Origin: an uncultured Oscillospiraceae bacterium
GTDB taxonomy: Bacteria > Bacillota > Clostridia > Oscillospirales > Acutalibacteraceae
NCBI GenBank assembly: GCA_900554775.1
Contig: USIK01000036.1
Location: forward strand, 1 to 7,745
Direction of reading: 5' to 3'
Length of the DNA stretch: 7,745 nt
The notes under the pieces are model-generated. The model saw nothing but the letters and a program-made list of their open reading frames with translations, had not been told where the DNA came from and ran no database searches. This document shows positions 1 through 5,608 of the stretch, in pieces (position 1 is the first letter of the stretch; each line of letters begins with the position of its first letter). A program made the translations under genes and the position numbers.

Positions 1-367
1 TTTCTTCTTCATCTAAAATTTCTTCAGAAATGCAAATCTTTTCGCCGCAAGTTGGGCAAACAACTTCATAGCATTCTTCGTCGTCATCATGGCATCCGCA
101 GTGGCAGTCGTTTTCGCAGTCGCAATCGCAACCACATTCGCAGCCGTCTTCGAAAACTTCGTTTTCAACTTCTGCTAAATCTTCATCCATAACTTCGAGT
201 TGATCTAAAATTCCGTCAACGTCTTCATCGAGGTTTTCAAAAGAATTTGATAAATTTTCAATAGCATCAATAATTCCTTTGAAAAGTTTGGTTTCGTTGC
301 GGTCTTCATCGAGATCCATGCCTTTGAGCATACCTTTCAAATATGCTGCTTGTTCTTTAATTGTCAT
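1..367 (-). CDS. CD1247-like acidic zinc-ribbon protein with a Cys-rich insert (partial, C-terminus beyond window)
   Basis: The reading frame is open from an ATG at 367 to the window edge, giving 122 codons and no stop. An AGGAGG at 376-381 sits 8 bp upstream. Residues 1-72 are a helical, very acidic segment (start MTIKEQAAYLKGMLKGMDLD), probably coiled coil. Residues 76-92 hold eight cysteines (Cys76, 78, 80, 82, 84, 88, 90, 92), followed by Cys99 and a CPTCGEKIC ribbon (Cys104, 107, 112). From memory, the N-terminal pattern and the position just after efp match the CD1247 N-terminal-domain family of Clostridia, whose function is unknown and which is sometimes misnamed as a regulator. The C-terminal CxxCG suggests zinc binding; the dense Cys insert could bind further metal. 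The gene lies 39 bp after efp with no terminator seen between, so it is probably co-transcribed. The family call is fairly sure; the function is not known. Confidence 0.8.
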   Translation of the reverse strand, partial: MTIKEQAAYLKGMLKGMDLDEDRNETKLFKGIIDAIENLSNSFENLDEDVDGILDQLEVMDEDLAEVENEVFEDGCECGCDCDCENDCHCGCHDDDEECYEVVCPTCGEKICISEEILDEEE

Positions 368-406
368 ATTATTTTCCTCCTAAATTTCTTGTGTTTATAA
401 TATTAC

Positions 407-964
407 CTACGCACGCTCAATATATTCTCCGGTGCGGGTATCAACTTTTATTTTTTCGCCTTCTTCAACAAAAAGCGGAACTTTAACTTGGGCACCTGTT
501 TCCAAAATTGCAGGTTTCGTCGCATTTGTTGCGGTGTCGCCTTTGAATCCAACGTCTGTTTGAGTGATTAAAAGTTCAACGAACAATGGCGGCTCAACAG
601 AGAAAACATTTCCTTTGTAAGAAAGGACTCTGCAAGTCATATTTTCTTTCACAAATTTAAAGTTATCGCCCAGAACCGATGAGTTAATCGGCAGTTGCTC
701 AAAAGTTTCATTATCCATGAAGTAATAAAGATCGCCATCATTGTAAAGATATTGCATATCTTTGCGCTCAATAAAAGCTTCCTGGAATTTTTCACTTGGG
801 TTAAAAGTTCTTTCAGTTACAGCACCTGTAATAATATTTTTGATTTTCGCTCTAACGAAAGCAGCCCCTTTTCCGGGTTTAACATGTTGAAATTCAACAA
901 TTGAAACAACATTTCCGTCAATTTCAAATGTAGAACCGTTTCTAAAATCGCCTGCAGCTATCAT
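407..964 (-). CDS. efp: Translation elongation factor P
   Basis: EF-P binds ribosomes stalled at consecutive prolines, between the P and E sites, and promotes peptide bond formation in the cytoplasm. The 185-residue product has the normal length and the three beta-barrel domains of the family: a KOW-like N-terminal domain (about 1-63), an OB domain (about 66-127) and a C-terminal OB domain (about 130-185). The tip loop reads HVKPGKGAAF at residues 27-36. Lys32 is the residue equivalent to the modified Lys32 of Bacillus subtilis and Lys34 of E. coli. The ending TRTGEYIERA is typical. An AAGGAGG at 971-977 supports the ATG at 964. A strong promoter (1117-1145) lies upstream with a structured leader of about 145 nt, and a CD1247-like gene follows. 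No EF-P modification enzyme is in the window, so the modification used here cannot be told. Confidence 0.97.
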   Translation of the reverse strand: MIAAGDFRNGSTFEIDGNVVSIVEFQHVKPGKGAAFVRAKIKNIITGAVTERTFNPSEKFQEAFIERKDMQYLYNDGDLYYFMDNETFEQLPINSSVLGDNFKFVKENMTCRVLSYKGNVFSVEPPLFVELLITQTDVGFKGDTATNATKPAILETGAQVKVPLFVEEGEKIKVDTRTGEYIERA

Positions 965-1110
965 AAGTTTCCTCCTTAATAAATTAAACGCCTTTTTAGC
1001 GCATTATATAAAGCCGTTTTAAACCACTATGCAAGTATCAGTTCAATTAGCACCGCACTTTAAAATTTCCGCGGCAAAACCGCATAGTGCCCGAGCACTG
1101 ATATAGTGCC
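965..1110 (-). promoter_or_regulatory. Structured 5' leader of efp
   Basis: Transcription from the promoter at 1117-1145 should begin near 1110 and leave about 145 nt before the efp start. The leader is rich in short complementary words. GCACT (1055-1059 and 1095-1099) alternates with AGTGC (1086-1090 and 1105-1109), so several hairpins exclude one another. ATAGTGCC is repeated directly at 1084-1091 and 1103-1110. CACTATGC (1025-1032) is complementary to GCATAGTG (1082-1089). A GCGG/CCGC hairpin (1071-1074 with 1080-1083) lies between. I do not recognise a known riboswitch or T-box (no specifier or antiterminator motif seen). A regulatory role is inference. Confidence 0.4.
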
Positions 1111-1116
1111 AAATTC

Positions 1117-1145
1117 ATTATAAAATGATTTTGAAAAAAATTCAA
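1117..1145 (-). promoter_or_regulatory. Sigma-A-type promoter of efp
   Basis: On the minus strand there is TTGAAT (1140-1145), a 17-bp spacer and a perfect TATAAT (1117-1122). The predicted start near 1110 coincides with the first base of the repeat-rich efp leader. It is the best promoter match found between efp and the terminator at 1344-1366. Confidence 0.75.
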
Positions 1146-1343
1146 CACCTAAGTTAAATTTTTCAGCAAACATTTATAGTTAAAAATTAATAAATTAATC
1201 CACAAAAATAAATTAAAAACAAGATTTTTAACTATAATCAAAATCAAATGATTCTCGGCTTTTTAGGCTGATTTTACCCTTTGCTGCGCCAAATGTCAAA
1301 CCTTGACGAATTTATAAAAATTTTTGGATTTTTAATCCCAGAA
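1146..1343. other. AT-rich spacer with a 14-bp inverted repeat, no gene
   Basis: No credible reading frame or RNA gene is seen between the efp promoter and the terminator of the neighbouring small gene. The stretch contains a perfect 14-bp inverted repeat (1174-1187 with 1224-1237; left arm TTATAGTTAAAAAT) separated by 36 bp. It also has two small hairpins: GTCAA/TTGAC at 1295-1307 and GGATT/AATCC near 1326-1338. The last may act as a weak second terminator for minus-strand transcription. Confidence 0.5.
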
Positions 1344-1366
1344 AAAACCTCTTTTAAAGAGGCTTT
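1344..1366 (-). terminator. Rho-independent terminator after the third small Gly-Gly/CxxC gene
   Basis: On the minus strand, CCTCTT (1348-1353) and AAGAGG (1357-1362) form a stem with a 3-nt loop. It is extended by a G-U pair and three A-U pairs and followed by six T. It starts about 10 bp after the stop codon at 1377. The plus-strand reading lacks a good T run, so the minus-strand direction is favoured. Confidence 0.8.
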
Positions 1367-1376
1367 CCTTTAAAAG

Positions 1377-1571
1377 TTATTTTTTACATTCTTCGCACAT
1401 TTTCTGGCCAAGAGGCATCCAAGGTATTGACTTAGCTTTAAAAGGTTTCCCGCATTTCGAGCAAAAATCCATTCTTTCAACTACTGGGTCGCCAATGTGC
1501 AAAGGCTTAGGCTCGATTTTCCCTCCAGCAACTTCTTCGGTAAATCTTTCGTTCAAATTTTCTTTTCCCAT
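1377..1571 (-). CDS. Small Gly-Gly-leader protein with two CxxC pairs (copy 1)
   Basis: This is a 64-residue protein of unrecognised family. AGGAGG (1580-1585) lies 8 bp before the ATG, so translation is well supported. The leader MGKENLNERFTEEVAGG ends in Gly16-Gly17, with Leu at -12 and Val at -4 relative to the cut expected after Gly-Gly. That resembles double-glycine leaders of class II bacteriocins and related precursors. The remaining 47 residues carry CSKCG (Cys37, Cys40) and CEEC (Cys59, Cys62), spaced like a small zinc ribbon. Leu6, Glu8, Thr11, Glu12, Gly16-Gly17, the CxxCG at 37-41 and Phe44 occupy identical positions in the copy at 1843-2106. The gene has its own promoter and terminator. 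It could be a precursor of an exported, metal-binding peptide or an intracellular zinc-ribbon protein; the sequence cannot decide. Confidence 0.8.
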   Translation of the reverse strand: MGKENLNERFTEEVAGGKIEPKPLHIGDPVVERMDFCSKCGKPFKAKSIPWMPLGQKMCEECKK

Positions 1572-1624
1572 TGTTGGTTCCTCCTCTTTGTAATTTTAAT
1601 CTCCAGTAAATGCTTTATTATTTT

Positions 1625-1705
1625 TTAAATAGCACCACTTTGAGGGTTAGCATAGCCGCATTCCGGGCAGATGCATCGCTTACTTTGCCGCTTCCCACTT
1701 GAGTT
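1625..1705 (-). pseudogene. Possible decayed zinc-ribbon remnant in the leader of the copy-1 gene
   Basis: Between the promoter at 1788-1816 and the copy-1 start there is a minus-strand stretch without an ATG that reads ...KRCICPECGYANPQSGAI and then stops at 1625. It contains a CxxCG ribbon motif, and the context CPxCxxxNxQ matches the C-terminal CPYCNFVNSQ of the copy at 1843-2106. In the same frame a TGA at 1706-1708 interrupts it, and a second open stretch continues upstream to about 1783. No start codon or ribosome binding site is seen. It may be a broken fourth paralogue, but a chance reading in a structured leader is also possible. Confidence 0.35.
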
Positions 1706-1734
1706 TCAAAATATATGCAACAGCTGTTGAAACT
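1702..1734. repeat. Inverted repeat and palindrome in the leader of the copy-1 gene
   Basis: AGTTTCAA (1702-1709) and TTGAAACT (1727-1734) form a perfect 8-bp inverted repeat. A perfect 12-bp palindrome, CAACAGCTGTTG (1718-1729), overlaps the right arm, so the two pairings compete. No T run follows on either strand, so it is not an ordinary terminator. It could be leader RNA structure or a protein-binding site. Confidence 0.5.
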
Positions 1735-1787
1735 TTTTAAGCGAATTTTCGCACTGCGCGATTCCCTCTACTTGTAGTTCTATTCAT

Positions 1788-1816
1788 ATTTTATATGTTT
1801 AAAATAATTTTGTCAA
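1788..1816 (-). promoter_or_regulatory. Near-consensus sigma-A promoter for the copy-1 gene
   Basis: On the minus strand there is a perfect TTGACA (1811-1816), a 17-bp spacer and TAAAAT (1788-1793). It lies just after the end of the copy-2 gene and points toward the copy-1 gene. The transcript would start near 1781 and carry a leader of about 210 nt. Confidence 0.8.
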
Positions 1817-1842
1817 GTTTAATTATTCGTTTTTGTAAAAAT

Positions 1843-2106
1843 TTACTTCTCTCTAAAAACTACATACTGCGAATTAACAAAGTTGCAATAAGGGCAAGTG
1901 CGATGTATTTGCTGCACAATAAGGAAATCAAGTGTGGACATATGCTTCGGGCGATTGTAAGTTACCGTTAATCTAAAACGTTCGCCACATGCTATGCATT
2001 CTACTTCCGGCCTTTCAATTAGTTTTCGCGTTATAGTTTTTACTTCTCGCTTTGAGCCTCCCACGATTTTCTCGGTCATTTCTTCTGTTAATTTTTCTAT
2101 CTTCAT
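1843..2106 (-). CDS. Small Gly-Gly-leader protein with two CxxC pairs (copy 2)
   Basis: This is an 87-residue basic protein of unrecognised family. A GGAG (2117-2120) sits 10 bp before the ATG. The leader MKIEKLTEEMTEKIVGG aligns without gaps to that of copy 1 and ends in Gly16-Gly17, with Leu at -12 and Ile at -4. The rest carries CIACG (Cys37, Cys40) and CPYC (Cys71, Cys74), consistent with a zinc ribbon having a 30-residue insert between the pairs. It is longer than its neighbours in that insert and in the tail after Cys74. It starts 44 bp after the terminator at 2151-2172, and no convincing promoter fits in that gap, so it may be read by transcripts that pass the terminator. Family membership is supported by the two neighbours; function is unknown. 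Confidence 0.8.
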   Translation of the reverse strand: MKIEKLTEEMTEKIVGGSKREVKTITRKLIERPEVECIACGERFRLTVTYNRPKHMSTLDFLIVQQIHRTCPYCNFVNSQYVVFREK

Positions 2107-2150
2107 GATTAAATTTCTCCGTTTTTCAAAAATTCACTTTGTAAATAAAA

Positions 2151-2172
2151 TAAACCTCCTAAAGGAGGTTTA
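2151..2172 (-). terminator. Rho-independent terminator ending the aspS-gatCAB operon and its attached small gene
   Basis: A perfect 9-bp stem, TAAACCTCC (2151-2159) with GGAGGTTTA (2164-2172), has a 4-nt loop. On the minus strand it is followed by TTTTATTTA, a U-rich tail. It begins 4 bp after the stop codon at 2177. The plus-strand side is followed by GC-mixed coding sequence, so the minus-strand direction is clear. Confidence 0.85.
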
Positions 2173-2176
2173 CGCT

Positions 2177-2380
2177 CTAAAATTCCGGTCTGCTGTAAAT
2201 TTTTATTGCAAAAACACAGTCGCTGCAAAGTCTACCTTTATATTTCTTTTCAAGATTTTTATCACTTTCCTTTGTTAGCTCCCTTCCGCAACGTATGCAG
2301 TAACGAAGCTTAGGGTCGGCAGCGTTGTTTCTTGTGCCGCCGCTAACCATCGCAGTTTCTCTTTCGCTCAAATTAACCAT
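2177..2380 (-). CDS. Small Gly-Gly-leader protein with two CxxC pairs (copy 3), in the gat operon
   Basis: This is a 67-residue protein of unrecognised family. GAGGAG lies about 10 bp before the ATG at 2380. The leader MVNLSERETAMVSGG is two residues shorter than in the other copies but keeps Leu at -12, Glu at -10, Thr at -7 and Val at -4 before Gly14-Gly15. The rest carries CIRCG (Cys28, Cys31) and CSDC (Cys52, Cys55), a compact zinc-ribbon pattern rich in Lys. The gene begins 30 bp after the gatB stop with no terminator between, and a strong terminator follows at once. It is therefore probably the last gene of the aspS-gatCAB transcript. Whether it helps amidotransferase function or is an unrelated passenger cannot be told. 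The pairing of leader and ribbon is shared with the two next genes. Confidence 0.8.
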   Translation of the reverse strand: MVNLSERETAMVSGGTRNNAADPKLRYCIRCGRELTKESDKNLEKKYKGRLCSDCVFAIKIYSRPEF

Positions 2381-2410
2381 TCTTCATTTTCTCCTCAAAA
2401 ACCTAGTAAG

Positions 2411-3829
2411 TTAAGAATTTTTTATTAAATCAATTAATTTCTTTTCGATTTCCTGAGCATTTCCTCTGCCCCTTGTTTGCCTCATAACAAGGCCGAGAAT
2501 AGATTTCAAAGCTTTTTCTTTGCCGCTAAGGTAGTCTTTCACGGCAGCCTCACTTGAATTTATCGCTTCAGTACACATCGCGGTGAGCTCCTCAGCCGAA
2601 AGGCCCTTCATGTCGTTTTCAGAGATAAACTCCTTAACGTCCTTGCCGGTTTCAAGCATTTTCGAAAGCGTCTTTTTCGCTAAATTCATGTTGATTTTAT
2701 TTTCTTCCGTCAATTTAACGAGCTCGCCAAGCTGAACAGGAGTTATCAAAATTCCGAATTTTTCTTTTTCCGATTCCGTCTGAATACTTCTGAAAATCTC
2801 GCCCACTATGAGGTTCGAAACCGTTTTAGCGGATTTAAGCCCTTCGCAAGCTTTTTCGAAAAAGTCCGAAACATTTTTGTATTTGGTTAGATGCATAGCG
2901 TCTTTTTCAGGGATTCCAAGCTCGCCAACATATCTTTTTAGTCTGTCGCCGGGCATTTCAGGCAAAGATTCCTTTATTTTTTCAACTTCTTCTTCGGTCA
3001 AAACGATTTCAACCAAGTCAGGGTCTCTGAAATATCTGTAATCCTGGGCATCTTCTTTGCTGCGCATGCTCTCGGTTGAGTTTGTTGCCTCGCAGTATCT
3101 GAGCGTCTGCTGGATTACTTCCTCGCCGCTTTCAACGAGGTCAATTTGCCTTTCGTATTCATAATCAATAGCTTTAGTCATGAAAGTTATCGAATTCATA
3201 TTTTTGATTTCAGTTCTTGTTCCGAATTTCTCGCTTCCTTCGGGTTTAACCGAAATGTTAACGTCGCAGCGCATAGAGCCTTCTTGCATTTTGCAGTCCG
3301 AAACGCCTGCATATCTTAGAATATTTTGAAGTTTTTCAACATATTCCTTCGCTTCATCTGAAGAAGAAATATCCGGCTCAGTGACTATTTCAATAAGCGG
3401 AACCCCGCCGCGGTTGTAGTCAATGTAAACGTCTCCGCCATTGTGAACAAGCTTACCTGCGTCTTCTTCCATGTGAATTCTGTTTATTCTTATCTTCTTG
3501 CCGCTCGAAAGCTCAACAAAACCATCCTTGCAGATAGGAATTTCAAACTGAGAAATCTGATAAGCCTTTGCAAGGTCGGGGTAAACGTAGTTTTTTCTGT
3601 CCATTTTCGACCTTAAATTAATCTTGCAGTTCGTTGCAAGCCCAGCTTTAACGGCAAAGTTAACTACCTGCCTGTTAATCTTCGGGAGAGTACCCGGGTG
3701 GCCAACGCAAACGGGGCAACAGTGCGTGTTTGGCTCTGCACCAAAGTCATTTTCGCAGCTGCAAAATATTTTCGTTTTAGTTGAAAGCTCAACGTGCGTT
3801 TCAAGCCCAACAACTAAATCATATTTCAT
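2411..3829 (-). CDS. gatB: Asp/Glu-tRNA(Asn/Gln) amidotransferase subunit B
   Basis: GatB is the tRNA-binding and kinase-like subunit of GatCAB. It activates the side chain of the misacylated Asp or Glu with ATP, and ammonia from GatA then converts it to the amide. The 472-residue length is normal. The N-terminal signature is clear: GLETHVELSTKTKIFCSC (residues 8-25), then GAEPNTHCCPVCVGHPGTLP (30-49). Cys23, Cys25, Cys38 and Cys41 could form a metal site, as some GatB proteins have. The cradle core runs to about residue 290 (YVYPDLAKAYQISQFEIP, HMEEDAGK, RGGVPLIEIVTEPD). A helical segment and a C-terminal YqeY-like tail that contacts tRNA (about 325-472) follow. The start overlaps the gatA stop by 4 bp (ATGA), and upstream there is only a GGGGGT, so translation is probably coupled to gatA. 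Confidence 0.98.
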   Translation of the reverse strand: MKYDLVVGLETHVELSTKTKIFCSCENDFGAEPNTHCCPVCVGHPGTLPKINRQVVNFAVKAGLATNCKINLRSKMDRKNYVYPDLAKAYQISQFEIPICKDGFVELSSGKKIRINRIHMEEDAGKLVHNGGDVYIDYNRGGVPLIEIVTEPDISSSDEAKEYVEKLQNILRYAGVSDCKMQEGSMRCDVNISVKPEGSEKFGTRTEIKNMNSITFMTKAIDYEYERQIDLVESGEEVIQQTLRYCEATNSTESMRSKEDAQDYRYFRDPDLVEIVLTEEEVEKIKESLPEMPGDRLKRYVGELGIPEKDAMHLTKYKNVSDFFEKACEGLKSAKTVSNLIVGEIFRSIQTESEKEKFGILITPVQLGELVKLTEENKINMNLAKKTLSKMLETGKDVKEFISENDMKGLSAEELTAMCTEAINSSEAAVKDYLSGKEKALKSILGLVMRQTRGRGNAQEIEKKLIDLIKNS

Positions 3830-5295
3830 ATTCTTACCCCCATATTCAAGTTTTTGTTAAAAGCATACTCGGTGTAAACTTCAAATTGATGCGCGATGTT
3901 AAGAATCGTTGATTCCGAGAATTTTTTGCCGATGATTTGCATTCCCACAGGGAGATTTTTAGAGTCAAACCCGCATGGAACCGAAACCGCCGGAAGCCCC
4001 GCAATGTTAACAGGCACCGTGCAAATGTCAGCCAAGTAAACTTCATCCGGAGTTTTGTAGCTCTTGCCCATCGGGAAGGCCGTTACAGGCGAGGTAGGAG
4101 TCAAAATAGCGTCATATTTTTCAAAAGCCCTTGCAAAGCCGTTTGAAATAACTTGCCTTAATTTTTGGGCTTTGCCGTAGTAAGCCTCATAGTAGCCCGA
4201 GCTAAGAACATAGTTGCCGAGCAAAATTCTTCTTTTAACTTCAGTTCCGAAGCCTTGGCTCCTGGTTTTGCAAATCATTTCGTTAATGTCTTTATACTCT
4301 TTCGCTCTAAAGCCGTACCTACCGCCGTCAAAACGAGCTAAATTCGAAGAAGCCTCAGCGCAAGCCAAAACATAGTAAACTGGCAGCGCACATTTAGCCT
4401 CAGGCAAATCGAAGCGTTCGATTTCAATCCCCATGGATTTATATTTTTCAATAGCTTCGTTTAAAGCTTTCTCAACTTCTTTGTCAATTCCTTCGAAATA
4501 TTGGTTAGGAACACCGAGTTTAAGGCCCTTAACGTCTTTATTCAAAGAATCGAAAGTTTTTTCCCTTTTGATAGGGTTGGAAGTTGAATCCTTCGGGTCA
4601 TACTGCGAAATTTCGTCGAAAACGACCGAAACATCTTCCACGGTTTTAGCAATCGGGCCAATTTGATCAAAGCTCGAAGCGTAAGCAATCAAGCCGTAAC
4701 GCGAAACCGCGCCGTAAGTAGGCTTAAGCCCAACAACGCCGCAATAGCTAGCCGGCTGGCGGACTGACCCACCGGTGTCTGAACCAAGGCCGTAAGCAGC
4801 GATGTTTCCTCCAACTGCAGCAGCAACTCCTCCCGAGCTTCCGCCTGGAACATAGCTCTCATTATGCGGGTTTTTCGCCGGGCCAAAAACCGAAGTCTCG
4901 CAGGATGAACCCATTGCGAATTCATCCATGTTAGTTTTGCCGAGCAAAACCGCATTCTTGCTTTGAAGAACCTGCCAAACGTGCGCGTCATAAATTGGAT
5001 TGTAGCCTTCTAAAATCTTCGAGCAGCAAGTCGTTTCAATTCCTTTGGTTGAAATGTTGTCTTTTATCGTCATCGGAACGCCCTCAAGAGCGCCGAGTTT
5101 TTCACCCGAGCTTATTTTATCATCCACTTTTTTGGCGGCATTTAAAGCGGTCTCTTCGCACACTTTAACGTAAGCATTAAGGGAGCTTTTTTTAATTTCT
5201 TCCAGATATTTTTTAGTAATTTCTTCGCAAGAAACCTTTTTTTCAGCAAGCGCACCACTGATTTTCTTGATGGTTCCTTCGTGTTTATTTTCCAT
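3826..5295 (-). CDS. gatA: Asp/Glu-tRNA(Asn/Gln) amidotransferase subunit A (glutaminase)
   Basis: GatA hydrolyses glutamine and passes ammonia to the GatB site. It belongs to the amidase-signature family, and the Ser-cisSer-Lys triad is visible: Lys78 in GVPMTIKDN, Ser153 in PGGSSGG and the nucleophile Ser177 in DTGGSVRQPAS. The product is 489 residues from the ATG at 5295, normal for GatA. A longer frame reaches back to an ATG at 5367, but that would overlap gatC by 50 bp. The sequence before residue 1 (TDFSTLANQNNRF) is unlike GatA, while GAGAGGTG at 5303-5310 is placed 7 bp before the 5295 start. The gap from gatC is 22 bp, and the gene overlaps gatB by 4 bp. No key residue is missing. 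Confidence 0.97.
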   Translation of the reverse strand: MENKHEGTIKKISGALAEKKVSCEEITKKYLEEIKKSSLNAYVKVCEETALNAAKKVDDKISSGEKLGALEGVPMTIKDNISTKGIETTCCSKILEGYNPIYDAHVWQVLQSKNAVLLGKTNMDEFAMGSSCETSVFGPAKNPHNESYVPGGSSGGVAAAVGGNIAAYGLGSDTGGSVRQPASYCGVVGLKPTYGAVSRYGLIAYASSFDQIGPIAKTVEDVSVVFDEISQYDPKDSTSNPIKREKTFDSLNKDVKGLKLGVPNQYFEGIDKEVEKALNEAIEKYKSMGIEIERFDLPEAKCALPVYYVLACAEASSNLARFDGGRYGFRAKEYKDINEMICKTRSQGFGTEVKRRILLGNYVLSSGYYEAYYGKAQKLRQVISNGFARAFEKYDAILTPTSPVTAFPMGKSYKTPDEVYLADICTVPVNIAGLPAVSVPCGFDSKNLPVGMQIIGKKFSESTILNIAHQFEVYTEYAFNKNLNMGVRI

Positions 5296-5317
5296 TCTTA
5301 CGCACCTCTCAAAGCGA

Positions 5318-5596
5318 TTATTTTGATTTGCTAAGGTAGAAAAATCCGTCTTTTCCACCGCCAACATTACTCAGGATTTCTTCTCTCGGATATGAAGGCA
5401 CTATTTCATCTTCATGAAAAGCATTGCAAATGTCATCATGCACGTCGCTCACTTCGGCGAATTTTTCAATGCTGTTCATGCTATCAACGAAATTAATCAT
5501 AGAGCTGATTTCTTTTTCGCCCGTTTCAATTTCTTCTTCGGTAAGATAAAGCTTCGAAAGATTAGCAATCGCTTTTACCTGCTCTTTTGTAACCAT
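5318..5596 (-). CDS. gatC: Asp/Glu-tRNA(Asn/Gln) amidotransferase subunit C
   Basis: GatC is the small subunit that wraps around GatA and GatB and stabilises the complex. The 92-residue product shows the family pattern: an N-terminal helix (VKAIANLSKLYLTEEEIE), a second helix (ISSMINFVDSMNSI), a conserved linker (VSDVHDDICNAFHEDEIVPS), and PREEILSN before the final GKDGFFYLSKSK that corresponds to the usual DGYFxVP ending. An AAGGAGGA lies just before the ATG at 5596. The gene starts 12 bp after aspS and ends 22 bp before gatA, placing it in one operon with both. Confidence 0.97.
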   Translation of the reverse strand: MVTKEQVKAIANLSKLYLTEEEIETGEKEISSMINFVDSMNSIEKFAEVSDVHDDICNAFHEDEIVPSYPREEILSNVGGGKDGFFYLSKSK

Positions 5597-5608
5597 AAAG
5601 ATTCCTCC

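Noticed and set aside
1003..1034. A second promoter-like TATAAT (1003-1008) close to efp
   Set aside because: No good -35 box sits at 16-18 bp; the nearest (TTGCAT at 1029-1034) is 20 bp away. The promoter at 1117-1145 is much better.
407..1110. A T-box or known riboswitch ahead of efp
   Set aside because: No T-box antiterminator sequence, specifier loop or U-tailed terminator is seen in the leader; only short repeated complementary words.
1994..2278. A 94-codon plus-strand reading frame across two small genes
   Set aside because: It is antisense to the copy-2 and copy-3 genes and runs through the terminator; the minus-strand genes have paralogy and ribosome binding sites.
2411..2600. Broken or truncated gatB C-terminus
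   Set aside because: The YqeY-like tail is complete (ending EKKLIDLIKNS) and the length is normal.
4689..4991. A 100-codon minus-strand reading frame
   Set aside because: It is a shifted frame inside gatA, covering the catalytic Ser region, and has no ribosome binding site.
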